Assembly: GCA_021568835.1 (NCBI GenBank)
Contig: JAKGSH010000010.1
Location: forward strand, 2,170,001 to 2,234,000
Length of the DNA stretch: 64,000 nt
Reading direction: 5' to 3'
DNA from: Streptomyces sp. Tue 6430
Lineage (GTDB): Bacteria; Actinomycetota; Actinomycetes; Streptomycetales; Streptomycetaceae
Part shown: piece by piece, positions 42,384 through 51,237 of the stretch
Layout: every line of letters begins with the position of its first letter
Position numbering within the stretch: the stretch's first letter is position 1
Translations under genes and position numbers: made by a program
The notes under the pieces: generated by a model
Databases searched by the model: none
What the model was told of the DNA's origin: nothing
Seen by the model: only the letters and a program-made list of their open reading frames with translations

Positions 42384-44752
42384 CGGGTCGCCCCCTGCTC
42401 CGCGGCGGGCCGCGTCTCCTCGGCGGGCGGGACCGCCACCTGACCCATCCGGCGCAGTTTCTGCCAGCGCAGCCGGCCGCCGGTGAGGGCCGTGATCCAG
42501 GACTGGAGCAGGACGACGTACATCAGCTGGCGGTAGAGGAGTTGTTGCAGGGGCAGGGAGATCAGCGGGGTCAGGCGCTCCCGGTCCAGGACGAAGGCGT
42601 ACGCCGCGCAGGCCGCCTGGACGGCCAGGACGCCGCACCAGGCCGCGATCGTCCTCCCCGTCGGGCCGAACAGCAGTCCGTAGACCAGGAACAGGTCGAT
42701 CAGGGGCGCCAGCAGCGGGGCGACGACCATGAACAGGGAGACCAGGGGCAGCCCGACCCGGCCGAAGCGGCCCGAGGGGCCCCGTTCCAGCAGGGCGCGG
42801 CGGTGCTTCCAGATGGCCTGCATGGTGCCGTAGCACCAGCGGTAGCGCTGGGACCACAGCTGCTGGACCGACTCGGGGGCCTCGGTCCAGGCGCGGGCCC
42901 TCTCGGCGTACACGACCTTCCAGCCGTCGCGGTGCAGCGCCATGGTGATGTCGGTGTCCTCGGCGAGGGTGTCGTCACTCATGCCGCCGACCCGGTCGAG
43001 GGCGGTGCGGCGGAACGCGCCGACCGCGCCCGGGATGGTCGGCATGCAGCCCAGGACGTCGTACATCCGGCGGTCGAGGTTGAAGCCCATCACGTACTCG
43101 ATGTGCTGCCAGGCGCCGATGAGGGTGTCCTTGTTGCCGACCTTGGCGTTGCCGGCGACGGCGCCGACGCGTGGGTCGGCGAAGGGCTGCACCAGCTCGC
43201 GGACGGTGGACGGCTCGAAGACGGTGTCGCCGTCCATCATGACGACGAGGTCGTGCCGGGCGTTCGCGATGCCCCGGTTGAGGGCGGCGGGCTTGCCCGC
43301 GTTGAGCTGGCGGACGACGCGTACGCCGGGCAGGGCCAGGTCCTCCACGATGCGGGCGGTGCCGTCGGAGGAACCGTCGTCGACGACGAGCACCTCGATG
43401 GGGTGGTCGCTCCTGGCCAGGGAACGGACCGTGTTCTCGATGCACTTGGCCTCGTTGTAGGCCGGGACCAGCACCGACACCGGTTCGGTGACCGGCGCGG
43501 CGGGGCCCCACACGAAGCCGGCGCGGCGGGTGCGACGGGTGTGGACGGCGGACAGCAGCAGCATCAGGCCGAAGCGGGCGAAGACGAGGAAGCCGATGAC
43601 GGCGAGGCCGACGACGAGCACGCCGGTGAGGTCGTCGGCGGCGGTGACCAGGGCGGTCCAGGCGCGGCCCTTCCACAGGTCGAGGCCGCCGACCTCGGTG
43701 TGCGCGCTGGGCGCCCCGAGGGCGTCGGTGAGGTTCTCGAACACGTAGCCCTGCCCCTCGAGTCGGGGGAGGTAGAGGTCGAGGGCCCGGACCGTCTGGC
43801 TGCGGTCGCCGCCGGAGTCGTGCATCAGGACGATCGCGCCCCTGCCGTCGGCGGGCGTGGCGTTGCGGATGATCCGCGCGACGCCCGGCCTGCGCCAGTC
43901 CTCGCTGTCGTCGCCGGTGAGGACGGTGAGGTAGCCGCGGCTGCCGACGTACCGGGTCACCGGCCAGGTGTCGTTGTTCAGGGCGGAGGCGGTGGAGGAG
44001 TACGGCGGGCGGAACAGGGAGGTGCGGATGCCCGCGGCGCCGGCGAGGGCGAGCTGGTTCTGGGTCAGCTCCCAGTCGATGCGCTTCTTCGACTGGTAGG
44101 AGAGGTCGGGGTGGTTGAAGGTGTGCAGGCCGATCTCGTGGCCCTCGTCGACCATGCGCCGCACGAGGTCCGGGTAGCGGCTGGCCATCGTGCCGGTGAT
44201 GAAGAAGACGGCGTGCGCGCGGTGCTTCTTCAGGACGTCGAGGACCTGCGGCGTCCAGCGGGGGTCGGGGCCGTCGTCGAAGGTGAGGACGATCCGGTGG
44301 TCCGGGACGTCGATGCCGGTGGCCCGGCCGCCGCGGGTGTCGACGACGGGGCCGCCGTCGAGGATCGCCTGCGGCACCCGGTCGGCGGCGGCGTCCGGGC
44401 GCACGCGGTGGTCGGCGAGGACCTCGCTGTGCACGTAGCCGCGCAGCATCAGCATCGCCGTCATGGCGGCCAGCACCATGAGGGGCAGCAGACGGCGCAG
44501 GCGCAGGGGTGGCCGCAGACGTCTGCGGGCGGCGCCCGCCGGGGCTCCGGCCCCGGCCGGTGCCCGGCGGCCGCGGGACCGGCCCCGGCCGGCACGGCGT
44601 CCGGCCGCGGGCGGCCGCGGTGCGCCGTCCCGCTCGTCGTCGTGACCGGGCGCGGACGGGGCAGGGATCGGGGTCGGGGCAGGGTCGTGCGGGGGGTGGG
44701 CGGAGTGTCCGGCGGACCTTCTGGTCGTGGGCCGGCTGTTGCGTGGAGCCAT
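42380..44752 (-). CDS. matB: Bifunctional polysaccharide deacetylase / family 2 glycosyltransferase MatB
   Basis: A 790-residue inner-membrane protein. A basic disordered N-terminus and one helix (PLMVLAAMTAMLML) precede an extracytoplasmic NodB-type deacetylase: metal motif TFDDGPDPRWT, HTFNHPDLSY, RPPYSS, and LMHDSGGDRS. After a second helix, the cytoplasmic GT2 domain has VSVLVPAYNEAKCI, VVDDGSSDGT, MDGDT, the EDTDIT acceptor site and QRYRW, as in processive beta-glycan synthases. C-terminal membrane helices follow. MatB is required in S. coelicolor and S. lividans for mycelial aggregation and a PNAG-like glycan (established, from memory). Confidence 0.92.
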   Translation of the reverse strand: MAPRNSRPTTRRSAGHSAHPPHDPAPTPIPAPSAPGHDDERDGAPRPPAAGRRAGRGRSRGRRAPAGAGAPAGAARRRLRPPLRLRRLLPLMVLAAMTAMLMLRGYVHSEVLADHRVRPDAAADRVPQAILDGGPVVDTRGGRATGIDVPDHRIVLTFDDGPDPRWTPQVLDVLKKHRAHAVFFITGTMASRYPDLVRRMVDEGHEIGLHTFNHPDLSYQSKKRIDWELTQNQLALAGAAGIRTSLFRPPYSSTASALNNDTWPVTRYVGSRGYLTVLTGDDSEDWRRPGVARIIRNATPADGRGAIVLMHDSGGDRSQTVRALDLYLPRLEGQGYVFENLTDALGAPSAHTEVGGLDLWKGRAWTALVTAADDLTGVLVVGLAVIGFLVFARFGLMLLLSAVHTRRTRRAGFVWGPAAPVTEPVSVLVPAYNEAKCIENTVRSLARSDHPIEVLVVDDGSSDGTARIVEDLALPGVRVVRQLNAGKPAALNRGIANARHDLVVMMDGDTVFEPSTVRELVQPFADPRVGAVAGNAKVGNKDTLIGAWQHIEYVMGFNLDRRMYDVLGCMPTIPGAVGAFRRTALDRVGGMSDDTLAEDTDITMALHRDGWKVVYAERARAWTEAPESVQQLWSQRYRWCYGTMQAIWKHRRALLERGPSGRFGRVGLPLVSLFMVVAPLLAPLIDLFLVYGLLFGPTGRTIAAWCGVLAVQAACAAYAFVLDRERLTPLISLPLQQLLYRQLMYVVLLQSWITALTGGRLRWQKLRRMGQVAVPPAEETRPAAEQGATR

Positions 44753-45171
44753 GAGGGACGTTCTTTCGGGGACGAGGACGGGCCGGCAGGGCGCCGGCAG
44801 GGGACGGGTACGGGTACGGGACGAGTACGGAGACGGCGGCGCCGGGTGCGACCGCGGTGCCGGGCACGGCAGCGCCGATGGCCGATGGGTCGGGAGGCGC
44901 TGCTGAGCCCGGAGGAAGGCGGGGCCGTGGTGCCGGGCCGGACGACCGCACGGGTCGGCCGGCGCCGTGGGCGCGTCGGCGCGGCGCGGGGCGGCGGCAG
45001 CCGTACGGGACGGGGCCGCGGGCCGGTGGAGGCCGGCGCGGCCGGACCGGCCGGCCGGCCGCGCCACGGATACGCGAATGTGCGGATACGCGAACGCGCG
45101 GGCACGACCGGCGAGGTCGGCAGGACGGGACGAGTCGAGAGGAGGCGAAAGGAGGCGGGGCGGGGCGGGGC
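44753..45171. other. Intergenic region between matA and matB
   Basis: About 420 bp of extreme GC with no supported gene. GGATACGCGAA is repeated at about 45067 and 45083. It probably holds leader sequence; the two genes are read in the same direction. Confidence 0.4.
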
Positions 45172-46416
45172 TCAGAAGACGGTGCTGGACACCGTCACCC
45201 GAACGGAAACGCCCTCGGCACCGGAGGACGGCGACAGGGCCGGACCCGGCTCGGGTGCGGAGCCGGTTCCCGGATCGGCCCCCGAGGCCGCGGCCGTACC
45301 GGTCTCCTCACCGGGACCGGAGCCGGACTCCGAACCGGACCCGGCCCCGAGCCGGAACCGGAACCGGACCCCGAGCCCGAGCCCGAACCGCCCCCGTCTC
45401 CGCCCCGGCGACCACCGGATCCACCGCACCGCCCGCCACCGCGCCGCCCGCGCCCCCCGCGCCCCCGCGTCTCCCGCCGGGGAGGACGAGGGCGGCGGGG
45501 TGGGTTCGGCGGTGGCGGACGGGGACGGCTCGGGCGGCGGCGCGGCCGGGCTGCTGGGCGCCGGGGCCGGGGGCGCGCTGGTGAGGACCGGGCTGGGCCG
45601 GCCGGAGCCGCTGGGCAGGGGCCGCGGCGCGGCGGCGGACCCGCTCGGCGGTGCGACGGCGCTGCCCGAGGCGCTGGGTGCCGCGCCCGTACCCGGCGGG
45701 AGCACGGCCGGTCCGGAGGCGGTGGGGTCGGGGCGGCCGGGCGCGGCGAAGCCGGGCGGCGTCGGGGTGGACGAGGAGCTGGGCTCGTCGGAGGTCTCGA
45801 CCCGGGCGGCCGGCTCGTCGTCGTGCCGGCCCGGCACCGGCAGCCAGGGCGCGCCGGCGTTCCCGGACAGGAGCGTGGCGACGATGACGACGGCGTAGGC
45901 GGCGCAGGCGACGGCGACGGCGATGCCGAGGCGGCGGAAGGTGCGGCCGCGACGGCCCGTCTCGTCGACGAACACGGGTACGTCGGAGGCGTCCGTGCGG
46001 TTGCCGCGCGGGCCCGCCCCCCGGTGCGGGGAGTCGAGCCGGACGGTCAACTCGTCGGGGTCGCCGGGGTCGTCGCCCTCCGCGTCCGTGCCGGGCAGGA
46101 GGACGGACACTTCCGCGGTCTCCTGCCAGGGGTCCCGGAGTCCGCCGTTCGACCGTTCGTTTTCGGAAAGGCCGTTCGAGGTGGACGGCTCACCGGTACG
46201 CACCGGTTCGTCCCGGTGTCCGGCCGGCGCCGGGCCACCCGCCCCGAGGCCGGCGTCCAGGAGGACGTCCTGGGCGCCGCGCCCCGGCCCACCCCTCACG
46301 GACTGTCGCGCACCGTCGGGAAACTCCCGGGCGTCTCCCTTCGCGGCCGGTACGTCTCCGGTCGGCGATGCCGCTTCCGGCCGGTCCGGTTGGGCATCTT
46401 CCCGCCAATTCTTCAC
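45172..46416 (-). CDS. matA: MatA-like membrane protein with Ser/Pro/Gly tail; three apparent frameshifts
   Basis: About 415 residues, no enzyme domain recognised. A cytoplasmic acidic N-terminus is followed by one helix (LGIAVAVACAAYAVVIVATL) and a long Ser/Pro/Ala-rich extracytoplasmic tail. I start at GTG 46414-46416, which has a GGGGGGA ribosome-binding site. Near the C-terminus the frame becomes Arg/Trp-rich. Adding one base to each of three C runs (45462-45466, 45391-45395, 45345-45348) instead gives GGAGGAGGAVAGGAVDPVVA, then a (GS)n run rejoining GAGSGSESGSGPGEETG. This compensated pattern supports under-calling. Named by synteny with matB; role in glycan export or assembly is inferred. 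Confidence 0.78.
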   Translation of the reverse strand: MKNWREDAQPDRPEAASPTGDVPAAKGDAREFPDGARQSVRGGPGRGAQDVLLDAGLGAGGPAPAGHRDEPVRTGEPSTSNGLSENERSNGGLRDPWQETAEVSVLLPGTDAEGDDPGDPDELTVRLDSPHRGAGPRGNRTDASDVPVFVDETGRRGRTFRRLGIAVAVACAAYAVVIVATLLSGNAGAPWLPVPGRHDDEPAARVETSDEPSSSSTPTPPGFAAPGRPDPTASGPAVLPPGTGAAPSASGSAVAPPSGSAAAPRPLPSGSGRPSPVLTSAPPAPAPSSPAAPPPEPSPSATAEPTPPPSSSPAGDAGARGARAARWRAVRWIRWSPGRRRGRFGLGLGVRFRFRLGAGSGSESGSGPGEETGTAAASGADPGTGSAPEPGPALSPSSGAEGVSVRVTVSSTVF

Positions 46417-46536
46417 GTGTGCGTTTCCCCCCACGGGACACCACGGGCCAGTTCCTGAATGCGCCTGAGACGACGAGCACATGCCGACGAAACCGGGCCC
46501 CCACCCGGTCAGCGCATCCCTATGACCCCCGCGTGC

Positions 46537-47550
46537 TCAGGGCGACGAATCTAGCGCAGGCGCGGGGTCGATGTGTGCGATGTCTCTTTTATGGGTACAC
46601 GCCATGTTCATGTCCATGGCTGGAATCCATCCCCCGGCGGGACGCTCCAACCATCCCTCCACGAACCCGAGTTCGACCGCCGCGCGGCGCAGTGCCTCGA
46701 GCGCCGGATGAACCAGCCCCTTTCGCCACACCAGCGACACGGGGGACAGCGGGACCGGGTCCACGAGCGGCCGCAGCACCGCTCCGGGCATGGCCGGAAA
46801 ACCTACTACCGCGAGGATCGGCGACGGCTCCTTGGCCATGATCCGGCGGAATTCCTCCTCCCCCACGGCGAGCGGGACGGGCGGCGCGATCTCGATGCCG
46901 CGCCCCTCGAACAGGAGTCGGGCGAGGTCGGTCCACTCCGGGGTCCGCGGGTTCCCCGCGCCCGCGTAGACCCGCTCCCCCGCCAGCGCGGACAGCGGCA
47001 CCCGGGCCGCCGACGCCCACGGGTGCCCCTCGGGCAACAGGACCGCCATCGGCTCCCAGCGCACGAGCTGATGGTCCAACTGGGCGCGCAGCACCGGGTC
47101 CAGGCCCGCGTACCGGCCGAACGACACGTCCAGCCGGCCCGCGGCGATCTCCACGGCCGCACCGGTCAGACCGCTCTCGAAGCGGGCCATCAGCTCGTGC
47201 TCGGGGGCCAGTTCACGGGCCCGGTGCAGCACCCGGCGGCCGGTGGCCAGCCCCGGGGAGTTCAGGTCGACCAGCAGCGGCCGCGCCGGCCCGAACGCGG
47301 CGAGCAGGTCGTCCAGCGCGCGCAGGACCGCGCGCGCGTGGGGCACCAGCCGCTCGCCCTCGGCGGTGAGCGTCACCTGCCGGGTGGTCCGCAGGAAGAG
47401 TTCGGCGCCCAACTCGCGCTCCAGCCGCCGCACGTCCCGGCTGAGGGCCTGCTGGGCGACGTGGAGGCGGGCCGCGGCGCGTGTGAAGTGGAGTTCCTCG
47501 GCGACGGCCAGGAAGGCGCGCAGCAGGCGGGGGTCGACGTGAGCGGACAT
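46537..47550 (-). CDS. LysR-family transcriptional regulator
   Basis: A 337-residue regulator. The N-terminal HTH is RLLRAFLAVAEELHFTRAAA with RLHVAQQALSRDVRRLEREL, and a LysR substrate-binding domain follows (LATGRRVLHRARELAPEHEL; VLLPEGHPWASAARVPLSAL). Divergent from the MFS transporter gene (83 bp between starts), which it probably controls. Inducer unknown. Confidence 0.93.
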   Translation of the reverse strand: MSAHVDPRLLRAFLAVAEELHFTRAAARLHVAQQALSRDVRRLERELGAELFLRTTRQVTLTAEGERLVPHARAVLRALDDLLAAFGPARPLLVDLNSPGLATGRRVLHRARELAPEHELMARFESGLTGAAVEIAAGRLDVSFGRYAGLDPVLRAQLDHQLVRWEPMAVLLPEGHPWASAARVPLSALAGERVYAGAGNPRTPEWTDLARLLFEGRGIEIAPPVPLAVGEEEFRRIMAKEPSPILAVVGFPAMPGAVLRPLVDPVPLSPVSLVWRKGLVHPALEALRRAAVELGFVEGWLERPAGGWIPAMDMNMACTHKRDIAHIDPAPALDSSP

Positions 47551-47633
47551 CCGGCGAATTTACAACGCGGGTGCGTGAATCGGCTCCGAACAGGTGTTGG
47601 ACCCCGGGACCGGCCGCGGGTGACGGTGGGCGC

Positions 47634-48860
47634 ATGCCGCGTCCCCACCCCTACCGCCGTCTCTTCGCCGTCCCCGGCGCCCGCGCCTTCACCGCCGGGA
47701 ACCTCATGGCCCGCCTGCCCATGGGCATGTTCAGCGTGAGCGCGGTCGTGATGATCGCCGGCACCCGCGGCTCGTACGCCCTCGCCGGTGCCGTCACCGC
47801 CGCCGGACTGGCCGCGACCGCGCTGGTCGCGCCCTGGACGGCGCGGCTCGTCGACCGGTACGGGCAGGCCCGGATCGCCGTGCCGGCCACGCTGTTCGCG
47901 GCGCTCGGCAGTCTCGCGCTGGTGCTGTGCGTGCGCGGGGGCGCCCCCGACTGGACGCTGTTCGCCGCGTACGCCGCCACCGCGACCACGCCCAACACCG
48001 GCGGCATGTCGCGGGCCCGCTGGAACCATCTGCTCCGGGGCGACCCGGCCGGCCTGCACGCGGCGAACTCCTTCGAACAGGCCGCCGACGAACTGTGCTT
48101 CATGCTGGGCCCGGTGCTCGCGGCCTTCCTGTGCGCCACGTTCTTCCCGGAGGCGGGCACGCTGGCCGGCGTGGTGCTGCTGGTGAGCGGGGTGCTGGTG
48201 TTCGCCGCCCAGCGCGCGACCGAGCCGCCGCCCGTCGCCCGCACGGCCTCCGCGTCGCCGCTGCGCACCCCCGGCATACCGCCGCTGCTCGCGTGCTTCG
48301 TCGCCACCGGCGCGGTGTTCGGCTCGACGGAGGTCGTCACGATCGCCTACGCGGACGCGGAGGGCCACCGCTCGGCGGCCGGGGTGGTCCTGGCGCTCCA
48401 GGCGGCGGGATCGTGCGCCGCGGGACTGGTGTACGGGGCGCGCGGACCGCACGGCCCGGCGGACCGCCGGCTGCCGTGGTGCCTGCTGGCGATGGCGCCG
48501 CTGATGTCCCTGCCGCTGCTCGCCGCCCGCACCGCCGGAACACTTCCCGTGCTGGCGGCGGCCCTGCTGGTGGCGGGCATGGCGACCGCGCCGACGATGG
48601 TGACCGCGATGGCCCTGGTCCAGGACCGCACCCCGCCCGACCGCCTCAACGAGGGCATGAGCCTGGTCGTCACCGCCCTGCTCGCCGGCCTGGCCTGCGG
48701 TTCGGTGTCCGGCGGCTGGGCGGTGGAGCACGGCTCGGCCGCGGACGCCTTCGCGGTGCCGGTCGCGGCGGCCTGCACCGCCCTGCTGATCCACACCCTG
48801 ACCCACGGTGTCGGCTCACGTCGTCGAAACGCTTGCACCAACTCCGACCGCACCCATTGA
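47634..48860 (+). CDS. Major facilitator superfamily transporter
   Basis: About 408 residues with roughly 12 membrane helices (FTAGNLMARLPMGMFSVSAV; GSYALAGAVTAAGLAATALV; VDRYGQARIAVPATLF). The WTARLVDRYGQAR motif-A region and short loops suit a small-molecule exporter. ATG 47634 chosen because the preceding in-frame codons have no membrane or family character. Divergently paired with the LysR gene. A LacI-type operator half overlaps its 3' end, belonging to the next operon. Confidence 0.85.
   Translation: MPRPHPYRRLFAVPGARAFTAGNLMARLPMGMFSVSAVVMIAGTRGSYALAGAVTAAGLAATALVAPWTARLVDRYGQARIAVPATLFAALGSLALVLCVRGGAPDWTLFAAYAATATTPNTGGMSRARWNHLLRGDPAGLHAANSFEQAADELCFMLGPVLAAFLCATFFPEAGTLAGVVLLVSGVLVFAAQRATEPPPVARTASASPLRTPGIPPLLACFVATGAVFGSTEVVTIAYADAEGHRSAAGVVLALQAAGSCAAGLVYGARGPHGPADRRLPWCLLAMAPLMSLPLLAARTAGTLPVLAAALLVAGMATAPTMVTAMALVQDRTPPDRLNEGMSLVVTALLAGLACGSVSGGWAVEHGSAADAFAVPVAAACTALLIHTLTHGVGSRRRNACTNSDRTH
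48823..48838. promoter_or_regulatory. LacI-type operator, distal copy
   Basis: GTCGAAACGCTTGCAC, an imperfect version of the palindrome 68 bp downstream, fits the LacI-family pattern GAAnCGnTTC. It lies inside the end of the MFS gene. Confidence 0.5.
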
Positions 48861-48890
48861 CGCTCCGGTGGCTCCCGCATACCTTCCACG

Positions 48891-48906
48891 TCGAAGCGCT
48901 TCGACA
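48891..48906. promoter_or_regulatory. LacI-type operator, perfect palindrome upstream of the sugar ABC operon
   Basis: GTCGAAGCGCTTCGAC is a perfect 16-bp palindrome about 75-90 bp before the binding-protein ATG. It is a typical LacI/GalR-family site controlling sugar operons in streptomycetes. The cognate regulator gene is not in the window. Confidence 0.75.
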
Positions 48907-48979
48907 CCACGCGTCGCATCGATCCCACGAGCGCCGCGCGGCATCACCCAGAACCGTCCGAGTCCCCTGGAGGCACTCG

Positions 48980-50272
48980 ATGTTGACGACACGAAGGCGT
49001 GCGGCGGCCGCAGCGGTGATCCTTTCCGGATCGCTTCTCCTGTCCTCCTGCGGCGACTCGGACAGCGGCGCGTCCGACGGCAGCACGCTCCGGCTCTGGC
49101 ACTACGAGGGACCCGACAGCGCGATGGGCCAGGCCTGGAAGGAGGCGATCAAGGAGTTCGAGGCCACGCACCCGGGCGTGACGGTGAAGGTCGAGGAGAA
49201 GGGCTTCGAGCAGATCCAGAAGACGGCGTCCATGGTCCTCAACTCCTCGGACGCGCCGGACCTCATGGAGTACAACAAGGGCAACGCGACCGCGGGCCTG
49301 CTGTCGAAACAGGGCCTGCTGACCGATCTGACGGCCGAGACGACGAAGCGCGGCTGGGACAAGAAGCTCAGCGCCGGCGTGAGCACGACCAGCAGGTACG
49401 ACACCGACGGGGTCATGGGCTCCGGCAAGTGGTACGGCGTGCCGAACTACGCCGAGTACACGATGGTCTACTACAACAAGGACCTCTTCGCGAAGTACAA
49501 GATCGCCGAGCCGAAGACGTTCGACCAGCTCACGGCGGCCATGGAGGCCTTCGCCGGGAAGGGCGTCACCCCGCTCGCCAACGGCGGCGCCGAGTACCCC
49601 GCCCAGCAGTACCTCTACCAGCTCGCCCTCTCCCGGGCCGACCGCTCCTGGGTCGACACCTACGAGCTGTACAAGGGGAAGGCCGACTTCCACGACGCGG
49701 CCTGGACGTACGCGGCGGAGACCTTCGCGGACTGGGTGGAGAAGGGCTACATCAGCGAGAAGTCGACCAGCGCCAAGGCCGAGGACGCGGGCGTCTCCTT
49801 CATCCAGGGCAAGACGCCGATCCTGTTCTCCGGCAGCTGGTGGTACGGCCGCTTCCAGACGGAGGCGGCGTTCGACTGGGACACCGTCCTGTGGCCCGGC
49901 TCCGACCTGACCCTCGGCTCCGGCGGCAACCTCTGGGTGGTCCCGAAGAACGCGAAGAACAAGGACCTCGCCTACGACTTCATCGACATCACCCTGTCGA
50001 AGAAGATCCAGAACCTGCTCGGCAACAAGGGCGGCGTCCCGGTCGCGGCCGACGCGAGCGCCGTCACGGACCCGAAGGCCAGGAAGCTCATCTCCGACTT
50101 CAACACGCTGAGCGGACGGGACGGCCTGGCCTTCTACCCGGACTGGCCGGTGAACGGCTTCTACGACGTCCTGGTCTCCGAGACGCAGAAGCTGATGACG
50201 GGCGCCCGGAAGCCCGACGACTACCTCGGCGCCCTGCAGCAGGCCTACGACAAGGGTGCGCCCAAGCGATGA
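48980..50272 (+). CDS. Sugar ABC transporter substrate-binding lipoprotein
   Basis: A 430-residue extracellular solute-binding protein (family 1). Signal peptide with lipobox LLSSCGDSDS (Cys about residue 24), then LRLWHYEGPDSAMGQAWKEA and the ligand-domain segments YTMVYYNKDLFAKY and SWWYGRF. The ATG at 48980 has GGAGG six bases upstream. First gene of a four-gene operon; probably binds an oligosaccharide, given the adjacent alpha-xylosidase (inference). Confidence 0.94.
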   Translation: MLTTRRRAAAAAVILSGSLLLSSCGDSDSGASDGSTLRLWHYEGPDSAMGQAWKEAIKEFEATHPGVTVKVEEKGFEQIQKTASMVLNSSDAPDLMEYNKGNATAGLLSKQGLLTDLTAETTKRGWDKKLSAGVSTTSRYDTDGVMGSGKWYGVPNYAEYTMVYYNKDLFAKYKIAEPKTFDQLTAAMEAFAGKGVTPLANGGAEYPAQQYLYQLALSRADRSWVDTYELYKGKADFHDAAWTYAAETFADWVEKGYISEKSTSAKAEDAGVSFIQGKTPILFSGSWWYGRFQTEAAFDWDTVLWPGSDLTLGSGGNLWVVPKNAKNKDLAYDFIDITLSKKIQNLLGNKGGVPVAADASAVTDPKARKLISDFNTLSGRDGLAFYPDWPVNGFYDVLVSETQKLMTGARKPDDYLGALQQAYDKGAPKR

Positions 50273-51237
50273 CGGCCACCGTCGAACGGGGCACGCGGGC
50301 CGTCGGCAAGCACCTCGGCGCCGGCCCGCGCCGCCCCCGGGCCCGCGAGTCCTACGCGCTCTTCCTGCTCCCCGGGATCCTGGCCTTCCTGGCGGTCGTC
50401 GGCGTGCCGTTCCTGATGAACACGGGCATCGGCTTCACCGACTGGCAGGGCGTCGGAAGCCCCACGTGGTCGGGGCTCGCCAACTACCGGGAGCTGCTGG
50501 ACGACGCGGAGTTCTGGGCGTCCTTCCGGCACAGCCTGTTCATGGTCGTCGCCATGGCGGCCGTACCGACGGTGATCGGTCTCGTGCTGGCCGCCGCCCT
50601 GTTCGACTTCGTCGGCAAGCACTTCGGACCGAGGTGGGCCGCGGTGCTGCGCGCCTGCTTCTACCTCCCGCAGGTGCTGCCGATCGCGGTGGCCGGCATC
50701 GTCTGGAGCTGGATCCTCGCCCCCGACGACGGTTCCCTCAACGCACTGCTGAGGGCGGTCGGGCTGGGCTCCTGGCAGCAGGACTGGCTCGGCGACCCCG
50801 ACATCGCGCTGTACAGCGTGATGGGCGTGATGGTGTGGGTGCAGATCGGCTTCCCGCTGGTCGTCTTCATGGCGGGCCTGCAGCGCGTCGACCCGCAGCT
50901 GTACGAGGCGGCCGAGCTGGACGGCGCCGGCTGGTGGCGCCGCTTCCGGCACATCACGCTGCCGCAGATCCGCCCGGAGACCTACGTCGTGCTGACCTGG
51001 TGCACGATCGCCGCCCTCAAGGTGTTCGGCGCGGTGTACGTGCTGACCAAGGGCGGGCCGGGCGGCGCGACGAACGTGCCGTCGTACTTCTCCTTCGCCA
51101 CCTTCTTCGAGAAGACGCAGGTCGGCTACGGCGCCGCGATCTCCACCGTCCTGACGGTGATCATCCTGGCCGTCTCCCTGATCGGCCTGAAACTCCAGAC
51201 CCGTGCCGAGGACGCCGAGGAGGGGATCCGCGCATGA
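50269..51237 (+). CDS. Sugar ABC transporter permease (MalF type)
   Basis: A 322-residue inner-membrane subunit with about six helices. The EAA loop (LYEAAELDGAGWWRRFRHIT) docks the ATPase. Start overlaps the binding-protein stop (ATGA). Cooperates with the MalG-type partner. No dedicated ATPase gene is nearby, so it presumably shares the MsiK-type multiple-sugar ATPase, as is common in streptomycetes. Confidence 0.94.
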   Translation: MTATVERGTRAVGKHLGAGPRRPRARESYALFLLPGILAFLAVVGVPFLMNTGIGFTDWQGVGSPTWSGLANYRELLDDAEFWASFRHSLFMVVAMAAVPTVIGLVLAAALFDFVGKHFGPRWAAVLRACFYLPQVLPIAVAGIVWSWILAPDDGSLNALLRAVGLGSWQQDWLGDPDIALYSVMGVMVWVQIGFPLVVFMAGLQRVDPQLYEAAELDGAGWWRRFRHITLPQIRPETYVVLTWCTIAALKVFGAVYVLTKGGPGGATNVPSYFSFATFFEKTQVGYGAAISTVLTVIILAVSLIGLKLQTRAEDAEEGIRA

